Positions 25,668 to 33,736 of a stretch of DNA of 44,990 nucleotides are shown here, one piece after another; position 1 is the stretch's first letter, and the number at the start of each line of letters is the position of its first letter. A program made the position numbers and the translations under genes. Below the pieces are notes generated by a model. The model did not search any database. It had not been told where the DNA came from and worked only from the letters and a program-made list of their open reading frames with translations. Source of the stretch: JBKBUF01 sp046290815 (GTDB lineage Bacteria; Bacteroidota; Bacteroidia; Cytophagales; Cytophagaceae); contig JBKBUF010000032.1 of assembly GCA_046290815.1 (NCBI GenBank), forward strand, positions 1-44,990. The letters are read 5' to 3'.

Positions 25668-26930
25668 TCACGTTTTCTGCTTTTTCTTTTTTGCCGCAGG
25701 GAACAAAATGTTGTTCAGGATTAGTCGGAATCCCGGGCTGTTGGGATGCAGGTTAAGGTCAGTAGGTTCTTCACCAACGAAATGCTGGTAGTCTTCCGGG
25801 TCGTGACCGCCAAAGAAGGTCCAGGTGCCTTTGCCATAAGTGCCATGTATGTATCTGGCCTCATTTATACTCTTAGTTTCCCCCATTATTAACACCTCAG
25901 GTTTTATCAGTCTTTTCTTGAAGGCGGTAGTTTGCCCCATAAAACCTTTTATGGTAGACTGATGATTTTGAGTAAGCATTGTCGGAATAGGATCCCATTT
26001 TGCAGAGAATTCAAACAAAGTGAAAAAGTCGTTATTTTCACTTAAACCGCGTTCATGAGGAAGGTTATCTATGTTGGAATATTCGTACTCAAAGGGGTCC
26101 ATTACCAGATTATAATCTTTGAAGGCAAATGTTTTAGAATAGTCTAGTTTTCGTTGAGCCTGAGGATCCGCAGGATCACCATCGTACATAGATTCGCAAA
26201 TGTCCACCCCTTCTGCAGAAAGAGCAATGTCATAGGTGTCTGTCGCTGAGCACATGGCAAAAAGGAATCCACCGCCCGCACAGAAGTCCCTGATTTTTTT
26301 GACTACAGCCAATTTCAGTTCCGATACTTTTTTAAAGCCATGTTTCCGGGCTGATTCCTCATATTCCTGCTGTTGCCTTTGATACCAGGGCTGAAATTTG
26401 TACATCGAATAGAATTTTCCATATTGCCCGGTAAAATCTTCATGGTGGAGGTGCAGCCAGTCATATTTTGGTAATTCATTGGCCATCACCTCATCATCAA
26501 ATACCACAGTATACGGGATTTCGGCATAAGTAAGAACCATGGTAACTGCATCATCCCAGGGAAGTTTGGTTTTGGGGCTGTAAACGGCAATTTTTGGGGG
26601 TTTTTCAAGCTTTACCGCATCCATATTAACTTCAGGACTACCTATTTCGGAAAGGATCGACGCTGATTGAGCGTCAGAAATTACCTCATAACTTACACCT
26701 CTAATGACAAGCTCATTTTCAAAAATACTGTGATGTTTGAACATAAAACTGCCTCCTCTGTAATTAAGCAGCCAGTTAACTTCCACGTCCTTTGTCAGGG
26801 TCCAATAGGCGATACCATAAGCCTTCAGATGGTTTTTTTGAGAATTGTCCATAGGCACGAGGAGGTAAGATCCTGAAGCGCCGAGGGAGACAAAAGAAAA
26901 TATTAGAAAAGCACAAATTATTCTAATCAT
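25668..26930 (-). CDS. Exported conserved Bacteroidetes protein (named asparagine synthetase B-like in some genomes)
   Basis: The 420 residues have a signal peptide (IICAFLIFSFVSLGASG). Conserved-looking blocks follow: LLVPMDNSQKNHLKAYGIAYW, VNWLLNYRGGSF, KLPWDDAVTMVLTYAEIPYTVVFDDEV, LHLHHEDFTGQYG, GGGFLFAMCSATDTYDIALS and FFGGHDPEDYQHFVG. The pattern suggests a class I glutamine-amidotransferase-like fold (GGGFLFAMCSATD near 217-229 is placed like a nucleophile elbow), but this is inference. From memory, homologs are often labelled asparagine synthetase B. The N-terminal Cys and the PP-loop of that enzyme are absent, so the name should not be taken at face value. Confidence 0.8.
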   Translation of the reverse strand: MIRIICAFLIFSFVSLGASGSYLLVPMDNSQKNHLKAYGIAYWTLTKDVEVNWLLNYRGGSFMFKHHSIFENELVIRGVSYEVISDAQSASILSEIGSPEVNMDAVKLEKPPKIAVYSPKTKLPWDDAVTMVLTYAEIPYTVVFDDEVMANELPKYDWLHLHHEDFTGQYGKFYSMYKFQPWYQRQQQEYEESARKHGFKKVSELKLAVVKKIRDFCAGGGFLFAMCSATDTYDIALSAEGVDICESMYDGDPADPQAQRKLDYSKTFAFKDYNLVMDPFEYEYSNIDNLPHERGLSENNDFFTLFEFSAKWDPIPTMLTQNHQSTIKGFMGQTTAFKKRLIKPEVLIMGETKSINEARYIHGTYGKGTWTFFGGHDPEDYQHFVGEEPTDLNLHPNSPGFRLILNNILFPAAKKKKQKT

Positions 26931-27298
26931 AATAATAGGTCAAAATTCTGATTCTCATGAATTTACTAAAAAGTCAGGAAATTGGTAAAATTTTATTTCC
27001 GTTTCAGACAATTTAACGTAAGATTTTTCATTAATAATATAAAAAATCTGATAAAAGAGCATCTTATAAAAGATTTTTTTGTTAAATTAGCAATTGATTA
27101 TTAAGTGGTATAAAGGTAAAGGGTGTGGGTAAATAAATTTAACTTATTTAATAACTTTTCCACATTTCTTTAGTCTGATAGAGATATTTAAAATTATACC
27201 AAATTCAACTTGGATAATACATAATTATTATTCAATTTTGTTTAATTCGTACATTAATATTAGTTAGGATCATCACATCTATATCTGGTATAGAGATT
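26931..27298. other. AT-rich intergenic region between divergent genes
   Basis: The 368 bases contain no supported gene. Three short arms, AGATTTTT (27021), AAAAAATCT (27041) and AGATTTTTT (27071), can pair in two mutually exclusive hairpins. No strong TAnnTTTG box was found for either flanking gene. Confidence 0.6.
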
Positions 27299-28084
27299 AT
27301 GAACTTTATGAGAATCAAATTATTAGTTTTATCATTAGCCTTCGTAGGGACAACAGTTAAAGCCGGCGTTTTAACCTTATCCGGGGTTTATCAGGGAAAA
27401 AATCTGTATGTACAAAATCCGTTCACAGGAAACATGAAGGACTTTTGCACTAATGATGTTTTCATTAATGAAGTGAAGGTGATGTCCAATATTCAGTCCA
27501 GTGCTTATGAAATTGACCTTTCTCACTTAAAGCTGAATGATCCTGTTACGATAAAAATTTCTCATAAAGACGATTGCAAACCAAAGATTCTTAATCCGCA
27601 GGTGATCAGAATGAGCTCAAGCTTTCAATTCAGCTCATTTAACATTGACAAAGAAAATATCATTTGGGCAACCAAAGGAGAGAAGCCTAGAGGTAAATTT
27701 TTCGTAGAGCATTTTATTAACAATAGCTGGGTTACAGTAAAAGAGATTACAGGAAAAGAGTCAGTTATACTAAATAACTATGACATCAAATCTTCTCATC
27801 ATTCAGGACTAAACAAATACAGAATCAAATACCTTGAAAATGATGGACAGGTGTTCTATTCTCAGGTACTTGAGTTCAATTCAGATCTTCCTGAAGTTAC
27901 CTGGTATCCGAAAAGAGTTACAGATAAAATCTACCTTTCAAGAGAAGCTGATTACGAGTTGCTGGATGCTTATGGAAACGTAGTAAGAAAAGGAAATGAC
28001 AAAGAAATCAACATGGCTGATCTTGGATCCGGGGTTTATTATCTGAACGTAGATAACAAGACAAACAAGTTGTTTAAAAAGTAA
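27299..28084 (+). CDS. Exported protein with a T9SS type A-like C-terminal domain
   Basis: The 261 residues start with a signal peptide (IKLLVLSLAFVGTTVKA; the start may be the second Met at 27308). A beta-rich body with two Cys (FCTND, DDCKP) follows. The last 60 residues (about 200-261, VTWYPKRVTDKIYLSREADYELLDAYGNVVRKG, then INMADLGSGVYYLNV and a basic end) follow the pattern of the type IX secretion C-terminal signal of type A. The usual YPNP motif reads YPKR. It is probably a small cell-surface or secreted T9SS cargo. A strong terminator follows. Confidence 0.82.
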   Translation: MNFMRIKLLVLSLAFVGTTVKAGVLTLSGVYQGKNLYVQNPFTGNMKDFCTNDVFINEVKVMSNIQSSAYEIDLSHLKLNDPVTIKISHKDDCKPKILNPQVIRMSSSFQFSSFNIDKENIIWATKGEKPRGKFFVEHFINNSWVTVKEITGKESVILNNYDIKSSHHSGLNKYRIKYLENDGQVFYSQVLEFNSDLPEVTWYPKRVTDKIYLSREADYELLDAYGNVVRKGNDKEINMADLGSGVYYLNVDNKTNKLFKK

Positions 28085-28086
28085 TA

Positions 28087-28118
28087 ATAGGTGTTAAAGT
28101 GTTAGGGTGTTAAAGTCC
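28087..28118. repeat. GTGTTAAA-type short repeat
   Basis: Three copies of GTGTTAAA/GTGTTAGG at 8-bp spacing follow the stop of the T9SS-like gene. They are the inverse of the TAACACTT units at 32255-32308. Confidence 0.7.
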
Positions 28119-28140
28119 TGACAATAGTACCCAAGGATAT

Positions 28141-28170
28141 AAAAAGACCCGGCTTAACCGGGTCTTTTTT
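28141..28170 (+). terminator. Rho-independent terminator after the T9SS-like exported protein
   Basis: A 12-bp stem, AAAAAGACCCGG / CCGGGTCTTTTT with loop CTTAA, ends in a run of six T. It is also A-rich on the other side, so it could stop minus-strand transcripts from mtaB. Confidence 0.93.
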
Positions 28171-28284
28171 ATTGTGTTAAAGAGGCTTCCACTCCACTCA
28201 GCCTGATGATTATAGTTACTTTCAATTGGAATTTAATAATTGTTGGCAGTTAAATATTCCGGGCTTAGGATCCTAATACCTTCT

Positions 28285-29601
28285 TCAATGCTTCAAAACC
28301 TCTTCCAGCTCCTCAATCTCCACATGGCCTTCAGCATTGATAGATTTTAGTCTTACAGCTTTTAATTCATTTACCAGAGCGGGATCGTATTTTGCTGTGA
28401 CTTTAACATAGTTTTCAGTAAAACCAAACATCATTCCGTTTTCAATGTCCGATTCGAATAATACAGTTCTTTCCGAATTTAACTGTTGCTCGTAAAAATA
28501 TCGTCTTTTCTTTTCAGACAGTCCTCTGAGCATTTTGCTTCTTTCGTTGCGTACATTCAATGGTACTTTGCCTTCCATTGTTAATGCATGGGTATTTGCC
28601 CGCTCGCTATATGTGAAAACGTGTAAGTATGAAACATCAAGTTCATTGAGGAACCTGTAGGTGTCCAGAAAATCTTCGTCAGTTTCCCCGTTAAAACCTA
28701 CAATAACATCCACTCCTATGCAGCAGTCAGGCATTATAGTTTTAATTGCTTTTACACGTTCGGCATACAATTCTCTCTGATATCTTCTTCTCATCAGCTT
28801 AAGCATTTTATTGCTGCCTGACTGAAGGGGAATATGAAAGTGTGGAACAAACCTTTGGGAAGAGGCTACGAATTCAATGATGTCATTGGATAGCAGGTTC
28901 GGTTCTATACTGGATATTCTGATTCTTTCTATACCATCTATTTTATCTAACTCTTTTATCAGTTCGGAGAATTTAGTTTTTCTTTCACCTTCTATAATTC
29001 CGTAGTCACCAATATTTACCCCTGTCAGCACAATCTCTTTTACATCTGTGGCTGCAATTTCTTTTGCTGACAGAATGATATTTTCAATAGTATCGCTTCT
29101 GCTGTTACCCCTGGCCAATGGAATAGTGCAGAAAGAACAGGAATAGTCACAGCCATCCTGCACTTTCAGGAATGTTCTGGTCCGGTCACCAAAAGAATAG
29201 GCATTATTAAAGGTGGATGCTTGATTAATTTCGGTTGCGTAGACCTCGCTTTTGACCTTTTTTTCAAAAGTGCCCAATAACTCAAGCAGTCTGAATTTTT
29301 CAGATGCTCCTAAAACAGCATCAACGCCGGGTATGGCAGCTATTTCCTGAGGTTTTAACTGAGCATAGCAGCCGATAATAGCTATAAAAGCTTCAGGCGA
29401 GTGTTTTAAGGCCTCTTTTACGATCTTTTTACACTTTTTGTCGGCATTTTCGGTAACGGAGCAGGTGTTGATTACATAAATGTCTGCTTTTTCTTCAAAT
29501 TCCACCTTTTTAAAGCCCTGATTTTCGAATAAGCGGCCTATAGTTGAAGTTTCGGAGAAATTCAGTTTGCAACCCAGCGTGTAAAAAGCCACCTTTTTCA
29601 T
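28285..29601 (-). CDS. mtaB: tRNA t6A37 methylthiotransferase MtaB
   Basis: MtaB is a radical-SAM enzyme that converts t6A37 to ms2t6A37. The frame opens at 29622, but the family N-terminus MKKVAFYTLGCKLN starts at the ATG at 29601 (438 residues). Auxiliary-cluster cysteines are at 11 (LGCKLN), 47 (NTCSVT) and 78 (IGCYAQ), and the radical-SAM triad is CDYSCSFC (151, 155, 158). LGCKLNFSE and the TGVNIGDYG block distinguish MtaB from MiaB and RimO. The C-terminus carries a TRAM-like segment. Confidence 0.95.
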   Translation of the reverse strand: MKKVAFYTLGCKLNFSETSTIGRLFENQGFKKVEFEEKADIYVINTCSVTENADKKCKKIVKEALKHSPEAFIAIIGCYAQLKPQEIAAIPGVDAVLGASEKFRLLELLGTFEKKVKSEVYATEINQASTFNNAYSFGDRTRTFLKVQDGCDYSCSFCTIPLARGNSRSDTIENIILSAKEIAATDVKEIVLTGVNIGDYGIIEGERKTKFSELIKELDKIDGIERIRISSIEPNLLSNDIIEFVASSQRFVPHFHIPLQSGSNKMLKLMRRRYQRELYAERVKAIKTIMPDCCIGVDVIVGFNGETDEDFLDTYRFLNELDVSYLHVFTYSERANTHALTMEGKVPLNVRNERSKMLRGLSEKKRRYFYEQQLNSERTVLFESDIENGMMFGFTENYVKVTAKYDPALVNELKAVRLKSINAEGHVEIEELEEVLKH

Positions 29602-29924
29602 ATAGAATAATTCTAATGGCAAAATTACGAAATAAAAGGGTAAATGAAGTGACAGAGATCAGATTTCGGGGGATTTTGATGAAAAATGCCTTTTTGTGTG
29701 CAGAAAATATAAAATAATTTGGATGCTTTCAAGTTTAGTTTTAAATCCTATGTGGATAAAAAAAAGACCATTTTTCGTTGAATTTGCATATAATTTAAGG
29801 GAATTTTAGAGGAAAATAATTGTTTTTGGATGGTGTGGTTGAAAAATAGGGGTATATTTGATAAAAATACTCTAAAATATAAGTAGTGAAATTGTAATTA
29901 CCAGTACATAATAAAAAATAAAAT
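29602..29924. other. Divergent promoter region between mtaB and glnN
   Basis: The 323 bases contain no gene. A TATATTTG box (29853-29860) faces glnN. The rest is AT-rich with no clear operator or riboswitch fold. Confidence 0.6.
29853..29860 (+). promoter_or_regulatory. -7 box of the glnN promoter
   Basis: TATATTTG is a full match to the Bacteroidetes -7 consensus TAnnTTTG, 64 bases before the glnN ATG. TTG sequences lie 11 and 24 bases upstream, neither at the ideal 19-21, so the -33 element is weak. Confidence 0.5.
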
Positions 29925-32114
29925 ATGGCTTATTTAAGATTTAAGGCACTTGAGACAGTAGGTGCAAGACAGCCTGCAAAGGTGAACATACCTTCAATAA
30001 AGGTATCGGATTACTATGCTGTAAATGTTTATGGCAAAGAGGCCATGAGACAAACATTGTCCAGCGCCGTTTACAAAAAAGTTGTCACTGCAATAGAAAC
30101 AGGTGATAAGATTGACTCTTCAACCGCAGATGCTGTTGCTTCAGCAATGAAAGCATGGGCTATTGAAAAAGGCGCAACTCACTACACACACTGGTTTCAG
30201 CCACTAACCGATGCTACTGCAGAGAAGCATGATGCTTTTTTTGAAGCAGATGAAAACGGCAGAGCTATAGAGAAGTTTAAAGGGTCTGCACTTGTGCAGC
30301 AAGAGCCGGACGCTTCTTCATTCCCTAACGGTGGTATTAGAAACACCTTCGAAGCAAGAGGATATACTGCATGGGATCCTTCTTCTCCTGCATTCTTAAT
30401 GCCAAATGGTGCCGGAGCATATACATTATGTGTTCCTACCATCTTTGTATCTTATACCGGAGAAGCACTTGACTATAAAACCCCATTGTTAAAATCTCTT
30501 ACTGCCGTAGATAAAGCAGCGGTAGCAGTGATGGATTATTTTGATAAAGATGTTACTAAGGTAACAGCGACATTGGGACCTGAGCAGGAATATTTCCTAA
30601 TCGATAAAGCGCTTTATATGGCTCGTCCTGACCTTATCATGGCAGGCAGATCTGTATTCGGACATTCACCGGCAAGAGGTCAGCAATTGGAAGACCACTA
30701 CTTCGGATCTATTCCTCCGAGAGTTCAGAACTTCATGGTTGATTTCGAAATTGAGGCATTGAAACTAGGTCTTCCTGTCAGAACACGTCACAATGAGGTT
30801 GCTCCAAGTCAGTTTGAAGTAGCTCCTACATTTGAGGAATGTAACCTTGCCTGCGATCACAATCAGTTATTGATGGATGTGATGCAGAAAGTTGCAGAAA
30901 GACATAACTTAAAAGTGTTGTTCCATGAGAAACCATTTGCAGGTATCAATGGAAGCGGAAAACACAACAACTGGTCATTGAGCACCAACACAGGTAAAAA
31001 CCTGCTTGGTCCAAGCAGCAAGCCAAAAGAAAATCTTATATTCTTAACTTTCTTTGTAAACGTTATCAAAGCTGTACATGACTATGCAGATCTGTTGAGA
31101 GCATCTATCGCATCTGCTGGTAATGACCACAGACTAGGAGCGAACGAAGCACCTCCGGCAATCATGTCAGTTTTCGTAGGAGAGACATTAAGCGAAATGC
31201 TTAATGAGCTTGAGAAAAACGGAAATATCAAGATTGACAAAGGAGACAACGTATACATGAAACTTGGTATCAACAAGATTCCGGAAATCCTTCTTGACAA
31301 TACCGACAGAAACAGAACTTCTCCTTTTGCCTTCACAGGAAATAAATTTGAGTTCAGAGCTGTAGGTTCTGCACAGAATAGTGCACTTCCAATGACAGTG
31401 TTAAATGCTATCGTTGCTGAGACCCTTACTAAATTCAAAGAGGATGTAGATAAGCAAATCAAAAAAGGAACGAAGAAAGAAGTTGCCATAATTAATGTTT
31501 TGAGAGAGTATACCGTTGCTACCAAGAAGATCAGATTCGAAGGTAATGGTTATTCAGATGAGTGGGTAAAAGAAGCAGAGAAAAGAGGACTTTCTAATGT
31601 GAAAACTACTCCACAGGCTCTTGATTTCTTTGTTACTGATAAGGCAGTTAAAGTATTTGCTAAACATGGTATCATGAGCGAGCGTGAGCTTCATGCAAGA
31701 CATGAGATCATGCTTGAGAACTACATCAAGAAGATCCAGATCGAAGGTCGTGTGATCGGAGACCTTGCTTTGAACCACATTGTTCCTACAGCGATTGCTT
31801 ATCAGAATAAACTTATCACGAATGTGAAAGGTCTGAAAGAAATAGGTCTTGAGAAAGAGACAAAAACTGTGGTAGATACTATCAAAGATATGTCTAAATT
31901 CATCAGCACTATTCAGAATGAAGTAGAGCAGATGACAGAGGCAAGAAAGAAAGCTAATAAAGTTGATGAAGCAAGAGAAAGGGCTATTATTTACTGTGAT
32001 GAAGTGAAAGCTCACTTTGAGAAAATCAGATATGCAGTAGATAAGTTAGAACTTCTTGTGGATGATGAGGATTGGCCTTTGGTGAAGTACAGAGAGATGT
32101 TGTTCTTGAGATAA
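29925..32114 (+). CDS. glnN: Glutamine synthetase type III
   Basis: This cytoplasmic GSIII makes glutamine from glutamate, ammonia and ATP. At 729 residues it has the long GSIII length. The catalytic blocks are intact: GPEQEYFLIDKALY, VRTRHNEVAPSQFEVAP, HEKPFAGINGSGKHNNWSLSTN and NRTSPFAFTGNKFEFRAVGS. The C-terminal region is the GSIII-specific helical part (about 560-729). It stands alone with its own promoter and terminator. No PII or ammonium transporter gene is adjacent. Confidence 0.97.
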   Translation: MAYLRFKALETVGARQPAKVNIPSIKVSDYYAVNVYGKEAMRQTLSSAVYKKVVTAIETGDKIDSSTADAVASAMKAWAIEKGATHYTHWFQPLTDATAEKHDAFFEADENGRAIEKFKGSALVQQEPDASSFPNGGIRNTFEARGYTAWDPSSPAFLMPNGAGAYTLCVPTIFVSYTGEALDYKTPLLKSLTAVDKAAVAVMDYFDKDVTKVTATLGPEQEYFLIDKALYMARPDLIMAGRSVFGHSPARGQQLEDHYFGSIPPRVQNFMVDFEIEALKLGLPVRTRHNEVAPSQFEVAPTFEECNLACDHNQLLMDVMQKVAERHNLKVLFHEKPFAGINGSGKHNNWSLSTNTGKNLLGPSSKPKENLIFLTFFVNVIKAVHDYADLLRASIASAGNDHRLGANEAPPAIMSVFVGETLSEMLNELEKNGNIKIDKGDNVYMKLGINKIPEILLDNTDRNRTSPFAFTGNKFEFRAVGSAQNSALPMTVLNAIVAETLTKFKEDVDKQIKKGTKKEVAIINVLREYTVATKKIRFEGNGYSDEWVKEAEKRGLSNVKTTPQALDFFVTDKAVKVFAKHGIMSERELHARHEIMLENYIKKIQIEGRVIGDLALNHIVPTAIAYQNKLITNVKGLKEIGLEKETKTVVDTIKDMSKFISTIQNEVEQMTEARKKANKVDEARERAIIYCDEVKAHFEKIRYAVDKLELLVDDEDWPLVKYREMLFLR

Positions 32115-32128
32115 TTATTGCCCCGTGG

Positions 32129-32148
32129 AGACGTTGCACTCAACGTCT
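32129..32148. repeat. Short perfect hairpin after glnN
   Basis: AGACGTTG and CAACGTCT form an 8-bp perfect stem with loop CACT. It has no T-run, so it is not a terminator on its own. It may be a member of a dispersed palindromic family. Confidence 0.6.
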
Positions 32149-32180
32149 TAGATAAATCAGAGCAAATTGCTTTAAAAATA

Positions 32181-32210
32181 AAAAGACCCGGTGATGAGCC
32201 GGGTTTTTTT
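32181..32210 (+). terminator. Rho-independent terminator after glnN
   Basis: CCCGG (32187-32191) pairs with CCGGG (32199-32203), extended by A/T pairs on both sides. The loop is TGATGAG and seven T follow. Confidence 0.88.
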
Positions 32211-32214
32211 ATAT

Positions 32215-32308
32215 AATTAAGAATTAAGAGTTAAGAATTAAGAATGAATCATTAACACCCTAGCACTTTAACACTTTAACTCTTTAACACTTTAACACTC
32301 TAACACCT
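32215..32308. repeat. TTAAGAA and TAACACTT tandem repeats
   Basis: Copies of TTAAGAA (32217-32245) are followed by 6-7 units of an 8-bp repeat, TTTAACAC/TCTAACAC (32251-32308). They fill the gap between the glnN terminator and the convergent hydrolase gene. Confidence 0.85.
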
Positions 32309-32311
32309 TTC

Positions 32312-33490
32312 TCATTTCAACCCCTCAAACCACGGAATAAAATCTCCTGCCATAGGAACAAAGCTGCTGCCGTGATTCCCGCCCTGAATTACTTTAAGGC
32401 TGATGTTGGTCCCGCCATTTGTTTTCAATTTCTCCATTGTTACCTGCGAATTAGAGAGAGGAATTACCTCATCATTTGTTCCGTGATAAAAGCGGAGCGG
32501 AGCTTTAGGTGCAAAGTCAGTAAGACTGTTTTTTTGTAACGCTTCTAAAAATCCGTTTCCTTTACCGGCTTTTAATTGGGAATAAAACGTCGGTTCGAAA
32601 AGATCAGTAAGATCGGTTGTGAGCAGATTGTTGATGTAGCCGCCATCTTTGCTGCCATCCATATTTCCTTCCAGTGCAGAAGCATATTTATCACTAAAGA
32701 AATGATTCAATGGTTTGTTCCATCCGTAAGTGAGATTATATGCCTGGGTAAGGAATGCCAGATAGGCAGGATATGAGAAGTAATCTTCTGCAGTCAGCGT
32801 GCTCAACATATGAGTCAGATCATAGCCTCCGGCCCCGGCTGCTACAGCTACAAGGTCCCAATTGATTTTTGAGTTTGCTTCTATGTACTTCTGTGCGGCC
32901 AGGGTTACATATCCGCCTTCAGAATAACCTGCCATAAATACTCTTTTGCTACTGCTGATATTGTTTTTAGCAGCGTATTCCTGTGTTGCATTTATTGCAT
33001 CTATTACTACCGAAGCAGAATGCTTAGCATCGTAGTAGGGATGAAATATATCTGCTGATGCTCCATAGCCAAGATAATCGGGCATGATGGTAATATAGCC
33101 TGAAGAAGCAATGAATTCGGCGCCTGTAATTTCCTGTTTCACACTTGGAGCATCTGATTTACGGAATGTCGTACCATGATTAAAGCAAAACACAGGAAGG
33201 GTACTTCCGGTGACTTTAGGTATAAATATTAAACCCGAAGCATTCACAGGTTTTCCATTAAATGTGGTGGTGTAGGTAATTTTCCCTACACGAACATCAT
33301 GTTTAATTTTATAGGCAACAGAACCAAATCCATAGCCCGAAACCATAGATTTCATTTGCTGAGCAGATATTTCAGAGTAAAAATCTATACGAGCTTCCTG
33401 AGGTTTAACCGGAATTATTGTTTCACTTTCTTTATCCTTACAGGAGAATGTTGTTATTGTCATTATGATAAGTAGTATTACAAATTTCAT
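32312..33490 (-). CDS. Lipoprotein alpha/beta hydrolase, secretory-lipase-like
   Basis: This is a predicted surface or periplasmic serine esterase/lipase. The frame opens at 33559, but the ATG at 33490 gives a proper lipoprotein signal (FVILLIIMTITTFSC, lipidated Cys17), for 392 residues. The fold markers are FCFNHGTTF (oxyanion region), the nucleophile elbow GYSEGG (Ser190), HGTNDEVIP (acid Asp near 345) and GGNHGSS (His near 377). The sequence resembles the secretory lipase (LIP) group of alpha/beta hydrolases. The substrate is unknown. It is divergent from the large T9SS cargo gene. Confidence 0.9.
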   Translation of the reverse strand: MKFVILLIIMTITTFSCKDKESETIIPVKPQEARIDFYSEISAQQMKSMVSGYGFGSVAYKIKHDVRVGKITYTTTFNGKPVNASGLIFIPKVTGSTLPVFCFNHGTTFRKSDAPSVKQEITGAEFIASSGYITIMPDYLGYGASADIFHPYYDAKHSASVVIDAINATQEYAAKNNISSSKRVFMAGYSEGGYVTLAAQKYIEANSKINWDLVAVAAGAGGYDLTHMLSTLTAEDYFSYPAYLAFLTQAYNLTYGWNKPLNHFFSDKYASALEGNMDGSKDGGYINNLLTTDLTDLFEPTFYSQLKAGKGNGFLEALQKNSLTDFAPKAPLRFYHGTNDEVIPLSNSQVTMEKLKTNGGTNISLKVIQGGNHGSSFVPMAGDFIPWFEGLK

Positions 33491-33702
33491 TGAGAAAATT
33501 TTTAAAATAGGAAAAGTCCTGCATTTTAACCGAGGTAATACCAATGAAAGTTCCAACACGTATTATATAGCTTTACATAAGAAAATTGTATACTTTGAAA
33601 ATCCCGGTTCTTTTCCTAAATTGTACTAGATTTTTAGAACTTCTGATTTTCAATAAGAAGTATATTTTTTAACTAACTATTTAATTATCAATAGTTTTTT
33701 AG

Positions 33703-33710
33703 TACATTTG
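33703..33710 (+). promoter_or_regulatory. -7 box upstream of the T9SS cargo gene
   Basis: TACATTTG fully matches TAnnTTTG and lies 26 bases before the ATG at 33737, a normal leader length. No TTG is present at -33. Confidence 0.45.
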
Positions 33711-33736
33711 TCATTGTTTTCCTCAACATTAATATT

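Noticed and set aside
33491..33559. N-terminal extension of the alpha/beta hydrolase
   Set aside because: The internal ATG at 33490 gives a proper lipoprotein signal, which the longer start would bury.
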